Notes: generated from the letters alone by a model not told the origin. Positions 1-9,155 are shown, counted from the stretch's first letter. The stretch is 64,000 bases of DNA from Sphingobium xenophagum NBRC 107872 (GCF_000367345.1 NZ_BARE01000002.1:1-64000), one strand, 5' to 3'. Numbers and translations are program-made.

Positions 1-88
1 AGCCCGGATAGTGCTCGCCCGTCAGCGAACATTCCAGATGGGTGACGAAGGTGGGACGATCGGTGGTGAGGTTCAGGTCGTGGCGCAA
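1..88 (-). CDS. Threonine-synthase-like PLP enzyme (N-terminal fragment)
   Basis: Only the first 29 codons lie in the window; the gene runs off the left edge. The start is a TTG with AAAGGA seven bases upstream. The readable N-terminus contains VTHLECSLTGEHYPG, a short opening segment I associate with threonine-synthase-like PLP enzymes of Alphaproteobacteria. No catalytic residue is inside the window, so the assignment rests on this motif alone. It lies 74 bp downstream of grpE on the same strand, behind a hairpin at 129-152, and so is probably a separate transcription unit. Confidence 0.45.
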   Translation of the reverse strand, partial: MRHDLNLTTDRPTFVTHLECSLTGEHYPG

Positions 89-162
89 CGGGGTATCCTT
101 TAGTCTGTGCCCCCCGGCCACTTTTCATGCCCCTCCCGCGAACGGAAGGGGCGATGCATATC

Positions 163-714
163 TTAGTCCGGCGCTTTCGCCACGCTGACCATGGCCGGGC
201 GCAACAGCCGGTCCTTGATCATATAGCCCGCCTGCATTTCGACTAGGATCGTACCGGGCGCGGCATCGGCGGACGGGACTTCCATCATCGCCTGATGCTT
301 GTTGGGGTCGAGCGGCTGGCCGACCGACTCGACCTTGGATATGCCGTTGCGGCCAAACACCGCATCCAGTTCGCGGCCCGTGGCTTCCAGCCCGACGACC
401 AGCCCCTTGAACTTCTCATCCTCGCGCAGTTCCGCCGGAATGGCGGCGAGCGCGCGGCTCAGATTGTCGGCGACCGACAAAATGTCGCGGGCAAAATTGG
501 TCGCGGCATAGGCGCGGGTGTCGGTCAGTTCCTTTTCCAGCCGACGGCGCACATTCTGCGTATCGGCATGGGCATAGAGAATGTCCTGCTTCGCAGTCGC
601 CAGTTCCGCTTCCAGCGCGGCGATACGCTCTGCATTGGCATCTGCCACGGGTGCATCCTCCGGCAACTGGTCCACGACTTCGGTATTTTCGACGTTCAGA
701 TTATCTTCGCTCAT
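163..714 (-). CDS. grpE: Nucleotide exchange factor GrpE
   Basis: GrpE (183 aa) is the cytoplasmic DnaK co-chaperone that speeds ADP release. Residues about 25-70 form the acidic, heptad-rich coiled coil after a disordered acidic N-terminus. The C-terminal part (about 110-183) is the beta-domain that wedges into DnaK and carries the family signature around MQAGYMIKDRLLRPAMVSVA. Length is normal for alphaproteobacteria. The ATG overlaps the hrcA stop (ATGA), so the two are translationally coupled in an hrcA-grpE operon. The stem GCCCCTTCC/GGGAGGGGC (129-152) just downstream may end the transcript. Its partners dnaK and dnaJ lie 17 kb away on the other strand. Confidence 0.97.
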   Translation of the reverse strand: MSEDNLNVENTEVVDQLPEDAPVADANAERIAALEAELATAKQDILYAHADTQNVRRRLEKELTDTRAYAATNFARDILSVADNLSRALAAIPAELREDEKFKGLVVGLEATGRELDAVFGRNGISKVESVGQPLDPNKHQAMMEVPSADAAPGTILVEMQAGYMIKDRLLRPAMVSVAKAPD

Positions 715-1757
715 CTCATCAATCTCGAAAGCGTTTGTGCGGTGAAATCCACCATGGGGATCACCCGTGCATAGTTCAAGCGCGTGGGGCCGATCACGCC
801 GACCACGCCGACCACCCGGCCGTCCGCGCCACGATAGGGGGCGGCTATGACCGAAGAACCCGACAGGGAAAAGAGCTTGTTTTCCGATCCGATGAAGATT
901 TTGGTCGCGCTGCTCGCCAATGCGCTTTCCAGCAGGCGGGATATTTCCTGCTTGCCTTCCAGCTGCTCCAGCAATTGCCGCACCCGCTCCAGGTCGGCCG
1001 CCGTGCCGTCGTCGATCAGATGGGCCTGCCCCCGCACGATCAGCACTGGCCTGTCGTCGGCGTCATGCGACCAGATGGCGACGCCGCGTTCCACCAGTTC
1101 CCGCGCCGCGCCGTCGAGCGCGCTGCGTTCGCTCTCCATTTCCAGCGCCAGCCTGTCGCCCGCCTGCCGCAGCGTCAGCCCGGCAAAGCGCGCCGACATG
1201 AAATTGGCCGCTTCGTTGAGCATGGAGGGGGATACGCCGGGCGGCAGGTCCAGCACGCGATTTTCAACCGATCCATCCTGCCCGACCAGCACCGCCAGCG
1301 CCTGCCGGTCGTTCAGCGGCACGAAGCCGAACTGGCGCAGGATCGGTTCGCGCTTTGGCACCATGACAATGCCCGCACAGGCCGACAGGCCCGACAGCGC
1401 AGCGGTGGCGGCGGACAGCGCTTCCTCGATCGGCCCGCCCTCGGCCAGCCCCGCCTCGATCGCGCGCCGTTCTTCTGCTGACGGCAACGCCGCCTGCATC
1501 ATCCCGTCGACAAACAGCCGCAGCCCCGTTTCGGTTGGCATCCGCCCCGCCGACGTATGCGGCGCGGCCAGCAGCCCCAGTTCCTCCAGATCCTGCATCA
1601 CGTTGCGGATCGATGCAGGGGACAGGCTGAGCGATGCGATCTTGCTGAGCGTGCGCGATGCGACCGGCAGGCCAGTGCCCAGATAGCTTTCCACCACCAG
1701 GCGAAAAACGTCGCGGGCGCGCTCGTTCAATTCGGTAATGGGTGTCGTTGGCGTCAT
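711..1757 (-). CDS. hrcA: Heat-inducible transcription repressor HrcA
   Basis: HrcA (348 aa) is the repressor that binds CIRCE operators of heat-shock operons and depends on GroEL for folding. The N-terminal winged helix includes SPASIRNVMQDLEELGLL, followed by SAGRMPTETGLRLFVDGMM and a GAF-like dimerisation core. The ATG at 1757 is chosen because MTPTTPITELNERARDVFRLVVESYL matches the usual HrcA N-terminus; an open frame continues 22 codons upstream but looks non-family. A possible but imperfect RpoH-like element (GTTG-N18-CCTACAT) sits immediately upstream. No CIRCE palindrome is visible near this gene. Confidence 0.96.
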   Translation of the reverse strand: MTPTTPITELNERARDVFRLVVESYLGTGLPVASRTLSKIASLSLSPASIRNVMQDLEELGLLAAPHTSAGRMPTETGLRLFVDGMMQAALPSAEERRAIEAGLAEGGPIEEALSAATAALSGLSACAGIVMVPKREPILRQFGFVPLNDRQALAVLVGQDGSVENRVLDLPPGVSPSMLNEAANFMSARFAGLTLRQAGDRLALEMESERSALDGAARELVERGVAIWSHDADDRPVLIVRGQAHLIDDGTAADLERVRQLLEQLEGKQEISRLLESALASSATKIFIGSENKLFSLSGSSVIAAPYRGADGRVVGVVGVIGPTRLNYARVIPMVDFTAQTLSRLMR

Positions 1758-1812
1758 CGGCAAAATGTAGGATGGATTGCCTCCAGGCTCAACGCCTGCG
1801 TGGCGGCCAGCC

Positions 1813-2319
1813 CTATTGGGCAATTTTGGCCTTCAGCATCGGTTCGATCCCCAGCAATTTGGGAATGCCGCCAATCGTCGTGCGCAGCTTCGCATAGCGC
1901 GCGTCCAGGCATCCCGACTGATAGTCGAGCCGCGTCGGCTTGGCCTCGCCGCGCGTCCATTCGATGCGATAGCCGGGCATGTCGGTCGCAAAGCGGGTGC
2001 AATTTTCGCCATGGGCGATCCGCCTTTCAGTGCCGACCAGCGGCTTGTACGGGGCCAGCGCCAGGCGCAATTGCCGATATTGCGCCGGGGTCACGGTAAA
2101 GCGCGTCGGCCCTGGCACGGCCGTGAACTTGTCCGGCTCCAGCAGGCCCGATCCATCGGGCGTCACCTGCACGCTATAGGCGGGGCAGGCACCAAAGCAG
2201 CGTCCGGCGGTAAAGCGGATCGTGTCTCCGGCGGCGCGCGGTGTGTCCAGCTCAGTGTCGGCGGTGGCGCATCCCGCCAGCAGCATCACCGTCGCGGCTA
2301 TTATCATTCTGGTCATCAT
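1813..2319 (-). CDS. Putative lipoprotein, DUF6438 domain
   Basis: This 168-aa protein starts with a lipoprotein signal peptide ending in the lipobox LAGC (MIIAATVMLLAGC), so it is predicted to be anchored at the outer face of a membrane. The mature part has TAGRCFGACPAYSVQVTPDG, the opening of the DUF6438 family, whose function is unknown. Further cysteines (NCTRF, SGCLD) may form disulfides. AGAGGGG precedes the first ATG. It lies 55 bp upstream of hrcA on the same strand and diverges from rph; no functional link to the heat-shock genes is evident. Confidence 0.75.
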   Translation of the reverse strand: MMTRMIIAATVMLLAGCATADTELDTPRAAGDTIRFTAGRCFGACPAYSVQVTPDGSGLLEPDKFTAVPGPTRFTVTPAQYRQLRLALAPYKPLVGTERRIAHGENCTRFATDMPGYRIEWTRGEAKPTRLDYQSGCLDARYAKLRTTIGGIPKLLGIEPMLKAKIAQ

Positions 2320-2411
2320 GGCCCCTCTTATCGCCTAATTGCGCGCATGGCACTGGCAAGAAACGCTGTCGGACGCTAAGCGCCGTCTCCTGATCGATTT
2401 GGAGAAAGAAT

Positions 2412-3128
2412 ATGCGTCCTTCCGGCCGCGCGCCCGACCAGATGCGCGACATCATCATGGAGCCTGGCTTCACCATCCATGCCGAAGGAAGCTGCCTCAT
2501 CAGTTTCGGCGACACCCGCGTGCTGTGCACCGCGTCGGTGGAAGAAAAAGTGCCGCCCTTCCTGCGGGGCAAGGGGTCGGGCTGGGTCACGGCTGAATAT
2601 GGCATGTTGCCGCGCGCCACCCACACCCGTGGCAGCCGCGAAGCGGCCAAAGGCAAGCAATCGGGCCGCACGCAGGAAATCCAGCGCCTCATCGGTCGCT
2701 CGCTGCGCACCGTCGTGGACATGAAGAAGCTGGGCGAACGCCAGATCGTGGTCGATTGCGACGTGATCCAGGCCGATGGCGGCACCCGCACGGCGGCGAT
2801 CTCCGGATCGTGGGTCGCGCTGCGCATTGCGGTGGACAAGCTGCTGGCCTCCGGCGCGCTCAAGGAAGATCCCATCATCCAGAAGGTCGCGGCCATCAGC
2901 TGCGGCATCTATGAAGGCACGCCGGTCCTCGACCTCGACTATGCCGAGGACAGCAATGCCGAAACGGACGCGAACCTGATCCTGACCGGCGACGGCAAGT
3001 TCGCCGAAGTGCAGGCGACCGCCGAAGGCGCGGCCTATGACGAGGAAGAGCTGCTGCGCCTGCTGCGCCTCGCCCGGATCGGCTGCGCCAAGATTTTCGC
3101 TGCGCAGGATGCCGCGACGGGGCGGTAA
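2412..3128 (+). CDS. rph: Ribonuclease PH
   Basis: RNase PH (238 aa) is the phosphorolytic 3'-5' exoribonuclease that trims tRNA 3' ends and acts on other structured RNA. The family opening [14 protein letters not shown], the [20 protein letters not shown] block that contributes to phosphate and RNA binding, and [18 protein letters not shown] are all present. Length is typical. GGAGAAAGA just before the ATG serves as the ribosome binding site. It diverges from the DUF6438 lipoprotein and is followed by rdgB and then hemW, a common alphaproteobacterial order. Confidence 0.97.
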   Translation: MRPSGRAPDQMRDIIMEPGFTIHAEGSCLISFGDTRVLCTASVEEKVPPFLRGKGSGWVTAEYGMLPRATHTRGSREAAKGKQSGRTQEIQRLIGRSLRTVVDMKKLGERQIVVDCDVIQADGGTRTAAISGSWVALRIAVDKLLASGALKEDPIIQKVAAISCGIYEGTPVLDLDYAEDSNAETDANLILTGDGKFAEVQATAEGAAYDEEELLRLLRLARIGCAKIFAAQDAATGR

Positions 3129-3138
3129 TCACAATTAT

Positions 3139-3212
3139 CCGTTCGCTTCGAGCGAAGTCGAGAAGCCGATAGCGTGACTTTTGCGTTTCTCGAATGCGCT
3201 CGAAACGAACGG
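3139..3212. repeat. Imperfect inverted repeat, CCGTTCG family
   Basis: The rph-rdgB gap begins with CCGTTCGCTTCGAGCGAAG and ends with GCTCGAAACGAACGG; the two arms can pair around a short centre. The terminal CCGTTCG/CGAACGG is shared with the repeats at 28601-28681 and 51072-51136, so this is one member of a dispersed REP-like family. In this position it could stabilise mRNA ends or attenuate rdgB. Confidence 0.6.
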
Positions 3213-3226
3213 AAAGAGGTGGAATA

Positions 3227-3856
3227 ATGACCGACCAATTCGGACAGGAACAGGCGATCCGCAAGCTCGCCCCCGGCAAGCTGGTGATCGCCAGTCACAA
3301 TGCTGGCAAGGTGCGTGAAATCGCCGCGCTGCTTGGCCCCTATGGTATCGAGCCGATCTCCGCCGCGTCGCTCGACCTGCCCGAACCGGAAGAAACCGGC
3401 ACGACCTTCATTGCCAATGCGGAACTGAAGGCATTGCAGGCCGCCGACCTGTCCGGCCTGCCTGCGCTGGCCGACGATAGCGGCTTGTGCGTCGAGGCGC
3501 TGGGTGGCGATCCGGGGCTGTTTTCGGCGCGCTGGGCCGGACCGGACAAGGACTTCGCCCTCGCCATGCAGAAAGTATGGGATGGCGTGCAGGCCAAAGG
3601 CCCGGAAGCCGGCCATGACGCCCATTTCATCTGCGCCCTGGCCCTTGCCTGGCCCGATGGTCATGTCGAAGCGTTTGAGGGGCGGGTCGACGGTACGCTC
3701 GTCTGGCCGCCGCGCGGAGCCAATGGCTTTGGCTATGACGCCATGTTCCAGCCGCTCGGCTTCGACATCAGCTTCGGCGAAATGGACCCGGACGCCAAAC
3801 ACGCCATGAGCCATCGCGCCGACGCATTCAGACAATTGGTGGCGGCGGTATTCTGA
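3227..3856 (+). CDS. rdgB: dITP/XTP pyrophosphatase (non-canonical purine NTPase)
   Basis: This 209-aa house-cleaning enzyme of the Ham1/RdgB family hydrolyses dITP, XTP and ITP to monophosphates and keeps deaminated purines out of DNA. Family motifs: [12 protein letters not shown] near the N-terminus, [10 protein letters not shown], the core [18 protein letters not shown] and the C-terminal [11 protein letters not shown]. The ATG at 3227 is preceded by AGAGGTGGAATA and is preferred to an upstream in-frame ATG lying inside the CCGTTCG repeat. It follows rph and precedes hemW in the conserved order, interrupted here by a CAP-domain gene on the other strand. Confidence 0.96.
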   Translation: MTDQFGQEQAIRKLAPGKLVIASHNAGKVREIAALLGPYGIEPISAASLDLPEPEETGTTFIANAELKALQAADLSGLPALADDSGLCVEALGGDPGLFSARWAGPDKDFALAMQKVWDGVQAKGPEAGHDAHFICALALAWPDGHVEAFEGRVDGTLVWPPRGANGFGYDAMFQPLGFDISFGEMDPDAKHAMSHRADAFRQLVAAVF

Positions 3857-3862
3857 CCCGGT

Positions 3863-3883
3863 TCCTCCCCGCGCCGGGGAGGA
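3863..3883. terminator. Hairpin between convergent rdgB and CAP genes
   Basis: A 9-bp perfect stem TCCTCCCCG/CGGGGAGGA with a 3-nt loop lies exactly between the two convergent stop codons. There is no U-tract on either strand, so it may be a weak bidirectional terminator or a transcript-end stabiliser. Confidence 0.4.
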
Positions 3884-4561
3884 TCACTGCCCACCGCTGG
3901 CCAGTTCGACCGGCGCTGCTTCCTCGTCCAGCGGGCCTTTCCCGAACGCATTGCCAGCGGGGAAATAGCGGCACACCAGATATTCGTAATTCGCCCCTTC
4001 ACCCAGCGCGCAGCCCACCTTGCGCGTGCCGCGCCAGATCATCTGCGTATAATGGCCGACATCCTGCCAGCGCCCGCTGGTGCTCAGGTCAGGCAATTTG
4101 CCTTCGATCCGGAACAGTTTTTTCTCATCCAGAAAAGCGCCGACCATGACGCCATAGCCATAGAGGCGGCGTGGTCCCATCCACAGATTTTCGCCGCTCG
4201 GTATCGCCCGGCTGCCACGCGGGCTGTGGCGAAACGCCCCGCTCTGCGCCATGTCGGCGGCATAGCGCGCCGCGTCCGCCGCCAGCGCCTCATCCCATTT
4301 CAGCGGCGGAACGCCGACCAGCGCCCGTTCCCCATTATGCGCGTCCAGCATCACGGCCCGCAGCAGCGGCTCGCCTCTTGGCGCTTCCTCCATCCCGTAA
4401 TAGGCCGCCGGCATGACCACGCCGGTCGGAACATTGACCGGCGCTGCGGTCACCGCCTTGCTCCCCGGCGCGCTGTCGGACGCCGCCTGCGCACCCGTCG
4501 CAATCAGCAACGCCGCCCATAGCCCGGCACGCAAAAACAGATTAGGGCTGCCCCCAGCCAT
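3884..4561 (-). CDS. Secreted CAP-domain (SCP/PR1-like) protein
   Basis: The protein (about 225 aa from the ATG at 4561) has a signal peptide (NLFLRAGLWAALLIATGAQA) and one CAP domain. The domain shows HNGERALVGVPPLKWDEALA, FRHSPRG, GENLW, GHYTQMIWRGTRKVGCA and YLVCRYFPAGN, which include the CAP cavity histidines and glutamates and a likely disulfide. Bacterial CAP proteins are extracytoplasmic and mostly of unknown function. Two further in-frame ATGs lie just upstream. The chosen ATG shares the palindrome CCATGG with the hemW start on the other strand, so any promoter must lie inside hemW coding sequence. Confidence 0.85.
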   Translation of the reverse strand: MAGGSPNLFLRAGLWAALLIATGAQAASDSAPGSKAVTAAPVNVPTGVVMPAAYYGMEEAPRGEPLLRAVMLDAHNGERALVGVPPLKWDEALAADAARYAADMAQSGAFRHSPRGSRAIPSGENLWMGPRRLYGYGVMVGAFLDEKKLFRIEGKLPDLSTSGRWQDVGHYTQMIWRGTRKVGCALGEGANYEYLVCRYFPAGNAFGKGPLDEEAAPVELASGGQ

Positions 4562-5747
4562 GGCCCTCATTCCCCCCAACTCTGCATCCCCATCGGCGCC
4601 GGCCCCCGCCGACGCTCTGGCCTTATATAGTCATTGGCCCTTTTGCGTATCGAAATGTCCCTATTGCGATTTTAACAGTCATGTCCGCGAAGGCATAGAT
4701 GTGGATGCCTGGCGCGCCGCTCTGCTCGCTGACATGGGGCACGAAGCTGCGTTGACCGGCGGGCGACCGCTTTCCTCGATTTTCTTCGGCGGCGGCACGC
4801 CCTCGCTGATGCCGCCCGCTTTGGTGGCGGACCTGATCGCGGCGGCGGAACGCCATTGGGGCTTTACCCCGCAAGTCGAGATCACGCTGGAGGCCAATCC
4901 CAACTCGGTCGAGGCGGCGCGCTTTGCCGATCTCGCCGCCGCCGGGGTCAACCGCGTCTCGCTGGGCCTGCAGGCGCTCGATAACGATGCGCTCCATTTT
5001 CTGGGCCGCGCCCATGACGTTGCCGAAGGGCTGGCCGCACTCGACACCGCCCAGTCGGTGTTCGATCGGGTGAGCTTCGACCTGATCTACGCCCGGCCCG
5101 ACCAGAGCGAAGCGCAATGGCAGGCGGAACTGGCGCGCGCCCTGTCGTTCGGCACCGGCCATCTCTCCCTCTATCAACTGACGATCGAACCCGGCACCCG
5201 CTTCGCCACGCTGGTTGCACAGGGCAGGATGACGCCCGCCGACCCGGATCATGGCGCGACGCTCTATGAACTGACTGCCGCGATGACCGGCGCGGCGGGG
5301 ATTCCCGCCTATGAAATCAGCAATCATGCCCGCGCCGGGCAGGAAAGCCGCCATAACCTCACTTACTGGCGCTACGGCGATTATGTCGGCATTGGTCCCG
5401 GCGCGCATGGGCGGCGCGGCGCTATGGCAACGCAGCGTCACAAGAAGCCGGAAAACTGGATCGGCGCCGTCAGCCGCAATGGCCACGGCCTTCAGCTGGA
5501 ACAGCCGCTGGCGGGCGAGGAGCGGGCGCGGGAAGCGCTGCTCATGGGGCTGCGGTTGGGCGAGGGGGTTGATCTCGCCCGGATTGCGGCACTGTCGGGC
5601 GTTGGCCTTGGCCATCTGGTCGATGAACGCGCCATCGACCAGTTGACCGACCTTGGCCTCATCCGCCTGACCGGCACCCGCCTGCAAGTCGCGCCGGCTG
5701 GCATGCTGCTGCTCGACGCGATCTTGCCGGAGGTGGTGGCGGTCTAA
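4560..5747 (+). CDS. hemW: Radical SAM family heme chaperone HemW
   Basis: HemW (395 aa) is the radical-SAM-fold protein related to HemN that binds heme and delivers it to membrane targets. It does not have proven coproporphyrinogen oxidase activity. The 4Fe-4S motif CVSKCPYCDFN (about residues 28-38), FFGGGTPSLM, the SLGLQALDN block and the late YEISNHARAGQESRHNLTYW segment are present. ATG 4560 is the only plausible Met ahead of YSHWPFCVSKC. It overlaps the divergent CAP gene by 2 nt and its stop overlaps the convergent pyk stop. Confidence 0.95.
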   Translation: MALIPPNSASPSAPAPADALALYSHWPFCVSKCPYCDFNSHVREGIDVDAWRAALLADMGHEAALTGGRPLSSIFFGGGTPSLMPPALVADLIAAAERHWGFTPQVEITLEANPNSVEAARFADLAAAGVNRVSLGLQALDNDALHFLGRAHDVAEGLAALDTAQSVFDRVSFDLIYARPDQSEAQWQAELARALSFGTGHLSLYQLTIEPGTRFATLVAQGRMTPADPDHGATLYELTAAMTGAAGIPAYEISNHARAGQESRHNLTYWRYGDYVGIGPGAHGRRGAMATQRHKKPENWIGAVSRNGHGLQLEQPLAGEERAREALLMGLRLGEGVDLARIAALSGVGLGHLVDERAIDQLTDLGLIRLTGTRLQVAPAGMLLLDAILPEVVAV

Positions 5748-7198
5748 TAATCGCGGCCCTTCAGTTCGTCCCCCCGTACTGCCGCGACGTGCAGCACATT
5801 GGTCGATCCCGGCGTGCCGAACGGGACACCGGCCAGTACGACGATCTTACCGCCCTTTTCGGCCATGTCGTGACGCAGCGCCATGCGCCGGGCCTTCCCG
5901 ATCATCTCCTCGAAATTGCCGATATCCTTGGTACGGATGGCATGGACGCCCCAGGTCAGGCCCAGCTTGCGCGCCGTATCGGTGCGCGGCGTCAGCGCCA
6001 GGATCGGCGCGGACGGACGTTCGCGCGCCACGCGCCGCACCGTGCTGCCCGACGATGTGAAGCAGGTGATCGCGCTCGCGCCCACGACATTCACGATATT
6101 GCCGGTGGCCTCGGCCAGCGCGTCGGCGGTGGTCGGATCGGGCAGCGTCTCGGTAAAATGCAGTCGCGCCAGATAGCCCGGATCGCGCTCCACGCTGTGG
6201 GCGATCGAATCCATCATCGCGACCGCCTCGACCGGCCAGTCGCCCGCTGCGGTTTCGGCGGACAGCATGACGGCGTCCGCACCGTCATAGACCGCCGTCG
6301 CCACGTCCGACACTTCCGCGCGCGTGGGGGAGGGAGACTTGATCATCGATTCCAGCATCTGGGTCGCGACCACCACCGGGCGACCCATGCGGCGCGCCGT
6401 CGCGACGATCTGCTTTTGCAGCGGCGGTACATCATAAGGCGGCAGTTCGACGCCCAGATCGCCGCGTGCGACCATCACGCCATCGGCCATCTCGATAATC
6501 TCCTCCAGCCGCTGCACGGCTGACGGCTTTTCGATCTTGGCCATCAACGACCCATATCCGCCCATCAGCTTGCGGGCTTCGGCCAGATCCTCCGGCCGCT
6601 GCACGAAGCTCAAGGCGATCCAGTCGCACCCCTGTTGCATCGCGAAGCTAAGGTCGCGGCGGTCCTTGTCGGTCAGCGCAGGCACCGGCACCACGACATC
6701 GGGGACGTTCACGCCCTTGCGGTTGGACAGCGTCCCGCCGACCTCGACGATCGTATCGATGCGATCCTCGCTGATCGCCTTGACGCGCAGCACCATCTTG
6801 CCATCGTCCAGCAACAGCCGGGTTTCAGGCACCAGGGCGGCATAGATTTCGGGGTGGGGCAGGTTCACGCGGCGCGAATCGCCCGGCGTCTCGTCGCGAT
6901 CCAGAATGAAGGGCGCGCCGGTTTCCAGCAGCGCCAGCCCCTTCTCGAACGTGCCGACGCGCAGCTTTGGCCCCTGAAGGTCGCCCAGGATCGTGGTCGG
7001 CCGCTGAAATTCCTTTTCCAACGCGCGGATCGTGGCGATGCGCGCGGCATGATCCTCATGCGCGCCATGGCTCATATTGATGCGAAAGGCGTCGGCCCCG
7101 GCAATGAACAGCGCCCGGATCATTTCGGGCGTATCGCTCGCAGGCCCAAGTGTCGCAAGAATACGGACCTTGCGTGAGCGGGGCGGTAGTCGTGACAT
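5744..7198 (-). CDS. pyk: Pyruvate kinase
   Basis: Pyruvate kinase (484 aa) makes pyruvate and ATP from phosphoenolpyruvate at the end of glycolysis and the Entner-Doudoroff pathway. Motifs seen: KVRILATLGPASD, FRINMSHGAHEDH, the active-site region SLMAKIEKPSAVQRLEEI, MVARGDLGVELP and ATQMLESM followed by the SAETAAGDWPVEAV segment. The C-terminal domain is full length. The gene stands alone, converges on hemW with overlapping stop codons and diverges from the DUF1244 gene. Confidence 0.97.
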   Translation of the reverse strand: MSRLPPRSRKVRILATLGPASDTPEMIRALFIAGADAFRINMSHGAHEDHAARIATIRALEKEFQRPTTILGDLQGPKLRVGTFEKGLALLETGAPFILDRDETPGDSRRVNLPHPEIYAALVPETRLLLDDGKMVLRVKAISEDRIDTIVEVGGTLSNRKGVNVPDVVVPVPALTDKDRRDLSFAMQQGCDWIALSFVQRPEDLAEARKLMGGYGSLMAKIEKPSAVQRLEEIIEMADGVMVARGDLGVELPPYDVPPLQKQIVATARRMGRPVVVATQMLESMIKSPSPTRAEVSDVATAVYDGADAVMLSAETAAGDWPVEAVAMMDSIAHSVERDPGYLARLHFTETLPDPTTADALAEATGNIVNVVGASAITCFTSSGSTVRRVARERPSAPILALTPRTDTARKLGLTWGVHAIRTKDIGNFEEMIGKARRMALRHDMAEKGGKIVVLAGVPFGTPGSTNVLHVAAVRGDELKGRDY

Positions 7199-7328
7199 AT
7201 ATTCTCCTGACCGTCGTGATCGCCGCTGGCCCGACCGTTGGGCTTCCCCCCCCTTGGTCTTGCCAGCGCGTCGTTATGGGTTATCCGTGCTGCACGACAG
7301 GATGATGTATCAGCGAAAGGGTCCGCCG

Positions 7329-7628
7329 ATGAGCGACACCATACTCACAGACGCCGCCGCCGCAACCGCCTTCCGCCGTCTGGTGACGCATTTGCAGCAC
7401 CGCACCGATGTCGAAAATATCGACCTTATGGGTTTGGCGGGTTTCTGCCGCAATTGCCTGGCCGACTGGGTGGCGGAGGCGGATGGTGGCCTGACGAAAG
7501 ATCAGGCGCGCGAACTCATCCACGGCATGCCCTTTGCCGAATGGAAATCCCGCTATCAGGGCGAAGCGACGCCGCAGCAGATCGCGCGGATGAAAGAGAG
7601 TGTGGCGAAGAACGCCGACAGCCACTAG
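7329..7628 (+). CDS. DUF1244 family protein
   Basis: A 99-aa protein of the DUF1244 family, common in Proteobacteria and of unknown function. Family hallmarks are FRRLVTHLQHRTDVENIDLM, GFCRNCLADW with its paired cysteines, and GMPFAEWKSRYQ. The CRNC pair could bind metal or form a disulfide, but this is inference. The ATG at 7329 was chosen because upstream codons in the same frame overlap the pyk promoter region. A 42-bp gap separates it from the GapR-like gene, so the two probably share a transcript. Confidence 0.88.
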   Translation: MSDTILTDAAAATAFRRLVTHLQHRTDVENIDLMGLAGFCRNCLADWVAEADGGLTKDQARELIHGMPFAEWKSRYQGEATPQQIARMKESVAKNADSH

Positions 7629-7670
7629 GACGCCCTCCAACCGATTCACATCTACCGGAGAAACTCCCCC

Positions 7671-7913
7671 ATGACCGAACCCAATGTCGCCGCCGACCAG
7701 CTCCGCCTGCTGATCGAACGGATCGAGCGGCTGGAAGAAGAGAAAAAGGGCATCGGCGACGACATCAAGGACGTCTATCTGGAAGCCAAGGCGACCGGCT
7801 ACGACCCCAAGATCATGCGCCAGATCGTCCGCCTGCGGAAAATGCAGCCTCATGACCGGCAGGAAATGGAAGCGATCCTCCAGACCTATCTGTCCGCGCT
7901 GGGCATGGAATAG
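7671..7913 (+). CDS. GapR-like nucleoid-associated protein (DUF2312)
   Basis: An 80-aa basic/acidic coiled-coil protein of the DUF2312 family. In Caulobacter the family member GapR binds overtwisted AT-rich DNA ahead of replication and transcription and stimulates topoisomerases. Seen here: the coiled coil [20 protein letters not shown], then [20 protein letters not shown] and a C-terminal [14 protein letters not shown], which match the family layout closely. GGAGAAACTCCCC precedes the ATG. It is slightly shorter at the N-terminus than Caulobacter GapR. Confidence 0.87.
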   Translation: MTEPNVAADQLRLLIERIERLEEEKKGIGDDIKDVYLEAKATGYDPKIMRQIVRLRKMQPHDRQEMEAILQTYLSALGME

Positions 7914-8014
7914 GACTCCACCGCCGTTCGCGCCTGGCGTAGGAAGGGGCCTTCACTGCGTTCAGGGCAGATGTTCTAAGCGCTCGGCCCGAACGGGATC
8001 AGAGGGAGAGTGAA

Positions 8015-8341
8015 ATGTCCGAAGTCATCGTCAGCACCACCAGCCGTCTGGAAGGGCGCCCCGCCAAGGAATATCTTGGCATCGTCACGGGCGAAGTGAT
8101 CGTGGGCGCCAATCTGTTCCGCGATCTGTTCGCCAGCGTGCGGGACATCGTGGGTGGCCGGTCGGGCGCTTATGAAGATGTGCTTCAGCGGGCGCGCGAA
8201 CAGGCGATCGGCGAAATGCGGATGCGCGCGGCGACGCTGGGCGGCAACGCTGTCGTCGGCGTCGACCTGGACTATGAAGTGATAGGCTCCAGCGGATCGA
8301 TGCTGATGGTGTCGGCCTCTGGTACCGCCATCCTCGTGTAA
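8015..8341 (+). CDS. YbjQ family (DUF74) heavy-metal-binding-domain protein
   Basis: A 108-aa protein of the YbjQ/UPF0145 family, a small pentamer-forming fold of uncertain function, sometimes called a heavy-metal-binding domain. Family features: [19 protein letters not shown] near the N-terminus, a [31 protein letters not shown] core and a terminal beta strand with [23 protein letters not shown] precedes the ATG. A GC-rich hairpin follows at 8349-8381, separating it from yebC. Confidence 0.88.
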   Translation: MSEVIVSTTSRLEGRPAKEYLGIVTGEVIVGANLFRDLFASVRDIVGGRSGAYEDVLQRAREQAIGEMRMRAATLGGNAVVGVDLDYEVIGSSGSMLMVSASGTAILV

Positions 8342-8348
8342 CATTGCG

Positions 8349-8381
8349 CGAGCGCGCCTCGCTCGCTAGAGAGCGCGCTCG
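8349..8381 (+). terminator. GC-rich hairpin after ybjQ-like gene
   Basis: A 9-bp perfect stem CGAGCGCGC/GCGCGCTCG with a 15-nt loop starts 8 bp past the stop codon. Only a short GTGTTT follows, so termination efficiency is uncertain. Confidence 0.45.
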
Positions 8382-8411
8382 TGTTTCATCAGATAATGTC
8401 AGGAGAAGGCC

Positions 8412-9155
8412 GTGGCCGGCCATTCCAAATTCAAGAATATCATGCATCGCAAGGGCGCGCAGGACAAGAAGCGCTCCTCGATGTTCTCCAAGCTGAGCCG
8501 CGAAATCACTGTCGCGGCCAAGATGGGGATGCCCGACCCGGACATGAATCCCCGCCTGCGGCTGGCGATCAACGCCGCCAAGGCGCAGTCCATGCCCAAG
8601 GACAATATCCAGCGCGCCGTCGACAAGGCGAATGCCGCAGGTGGCGAGAACTATGAAGAAGTGCGCTATGAGGGCTATGGCCCCGCAGGCATCGCCATCA
8701 TCGTCGAAGCGCTGACCGACAATCGCAACCGCACCGCGACCAATGTGCGTACCGCCTTTTCCAAAAATGGCGGCAATCTGGGTGCATCGGGCGCAGTGAG
8801 CCATGGCTTCGACCGCGTCGGCCTGATCACCTATCCCGCCAGCGCGGGCGATGCCGACGCCATCTTCGAGGCCGCGCTCGAAGCGGGGGCAGAGGACGTC
8901 TCGTCCAACGAGGACGAACATGAAATCTGGACCGCGATGGACGCGCTCCACGAAGTCGCCAAGGCGCTGGAAGCGAGCCTTGGTCCGGCGGATGGCGCGA
9001 AGCTCGCCTGGAAACCCACGACCACCGTCGAAGTCGATGAGGCCAATGCCGCCACGCTGATGAAGCTGGTCGACACGCTGGAAGATGATGACGACGTCCA
9101 GACCGTCTGGGGCAATTATGAAGTGCCCGACGCGGTCATGGAGAAGCTGGGTTGA
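8412..9155 (+). CDS. YebC/PmpR family transcription or translation regulator
   Basis: A 247-aa protein of the YebC/TACO1 family. Members have been described as DNA-binding regulators and, more recently, as ribosome-associated factors that relieve stalling at proline-rich stretches. The start is GTG 8412 with AGGAGAAGG upstream, giving the invariant [15 protein letters not shown]. Other landmarks: [49 protein letters not shown] and [27 protein letters not shown]. It lies upstream of ruvC, a common alphaproteobacterial order, but here with a repeat-filled gap. Confidence 0.95.
   Translation: MAGHSKFKNIMHRKGAQDKKRSSMFSKLSREITVAAKMGMPDPDMNPRLRLAINAAKAQSMPKDNIQRAVDKANAAGGENYEEVRYEGYGPAGIAIIVEALTDNRNRTATNVRTAFSKNGGNLGASGAVSHGFDRVGLITYPASAGDADAIFEAALEAGAEDVSSNEDEHEIWTAMDALHEVAKALEASLGPADGAKLAWKPTTTVEVDEANAATLMKLVDTLEDDDDVQTVWGNYEVPDAVMEKLG

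Noticed and set aside
1758..1830. CIRCE operator upstream of hrcA
   Set aside because: No TTAGCACTC-N9-GAGTGCTAA-like palindrome is present; only a poor RpoH-like element.
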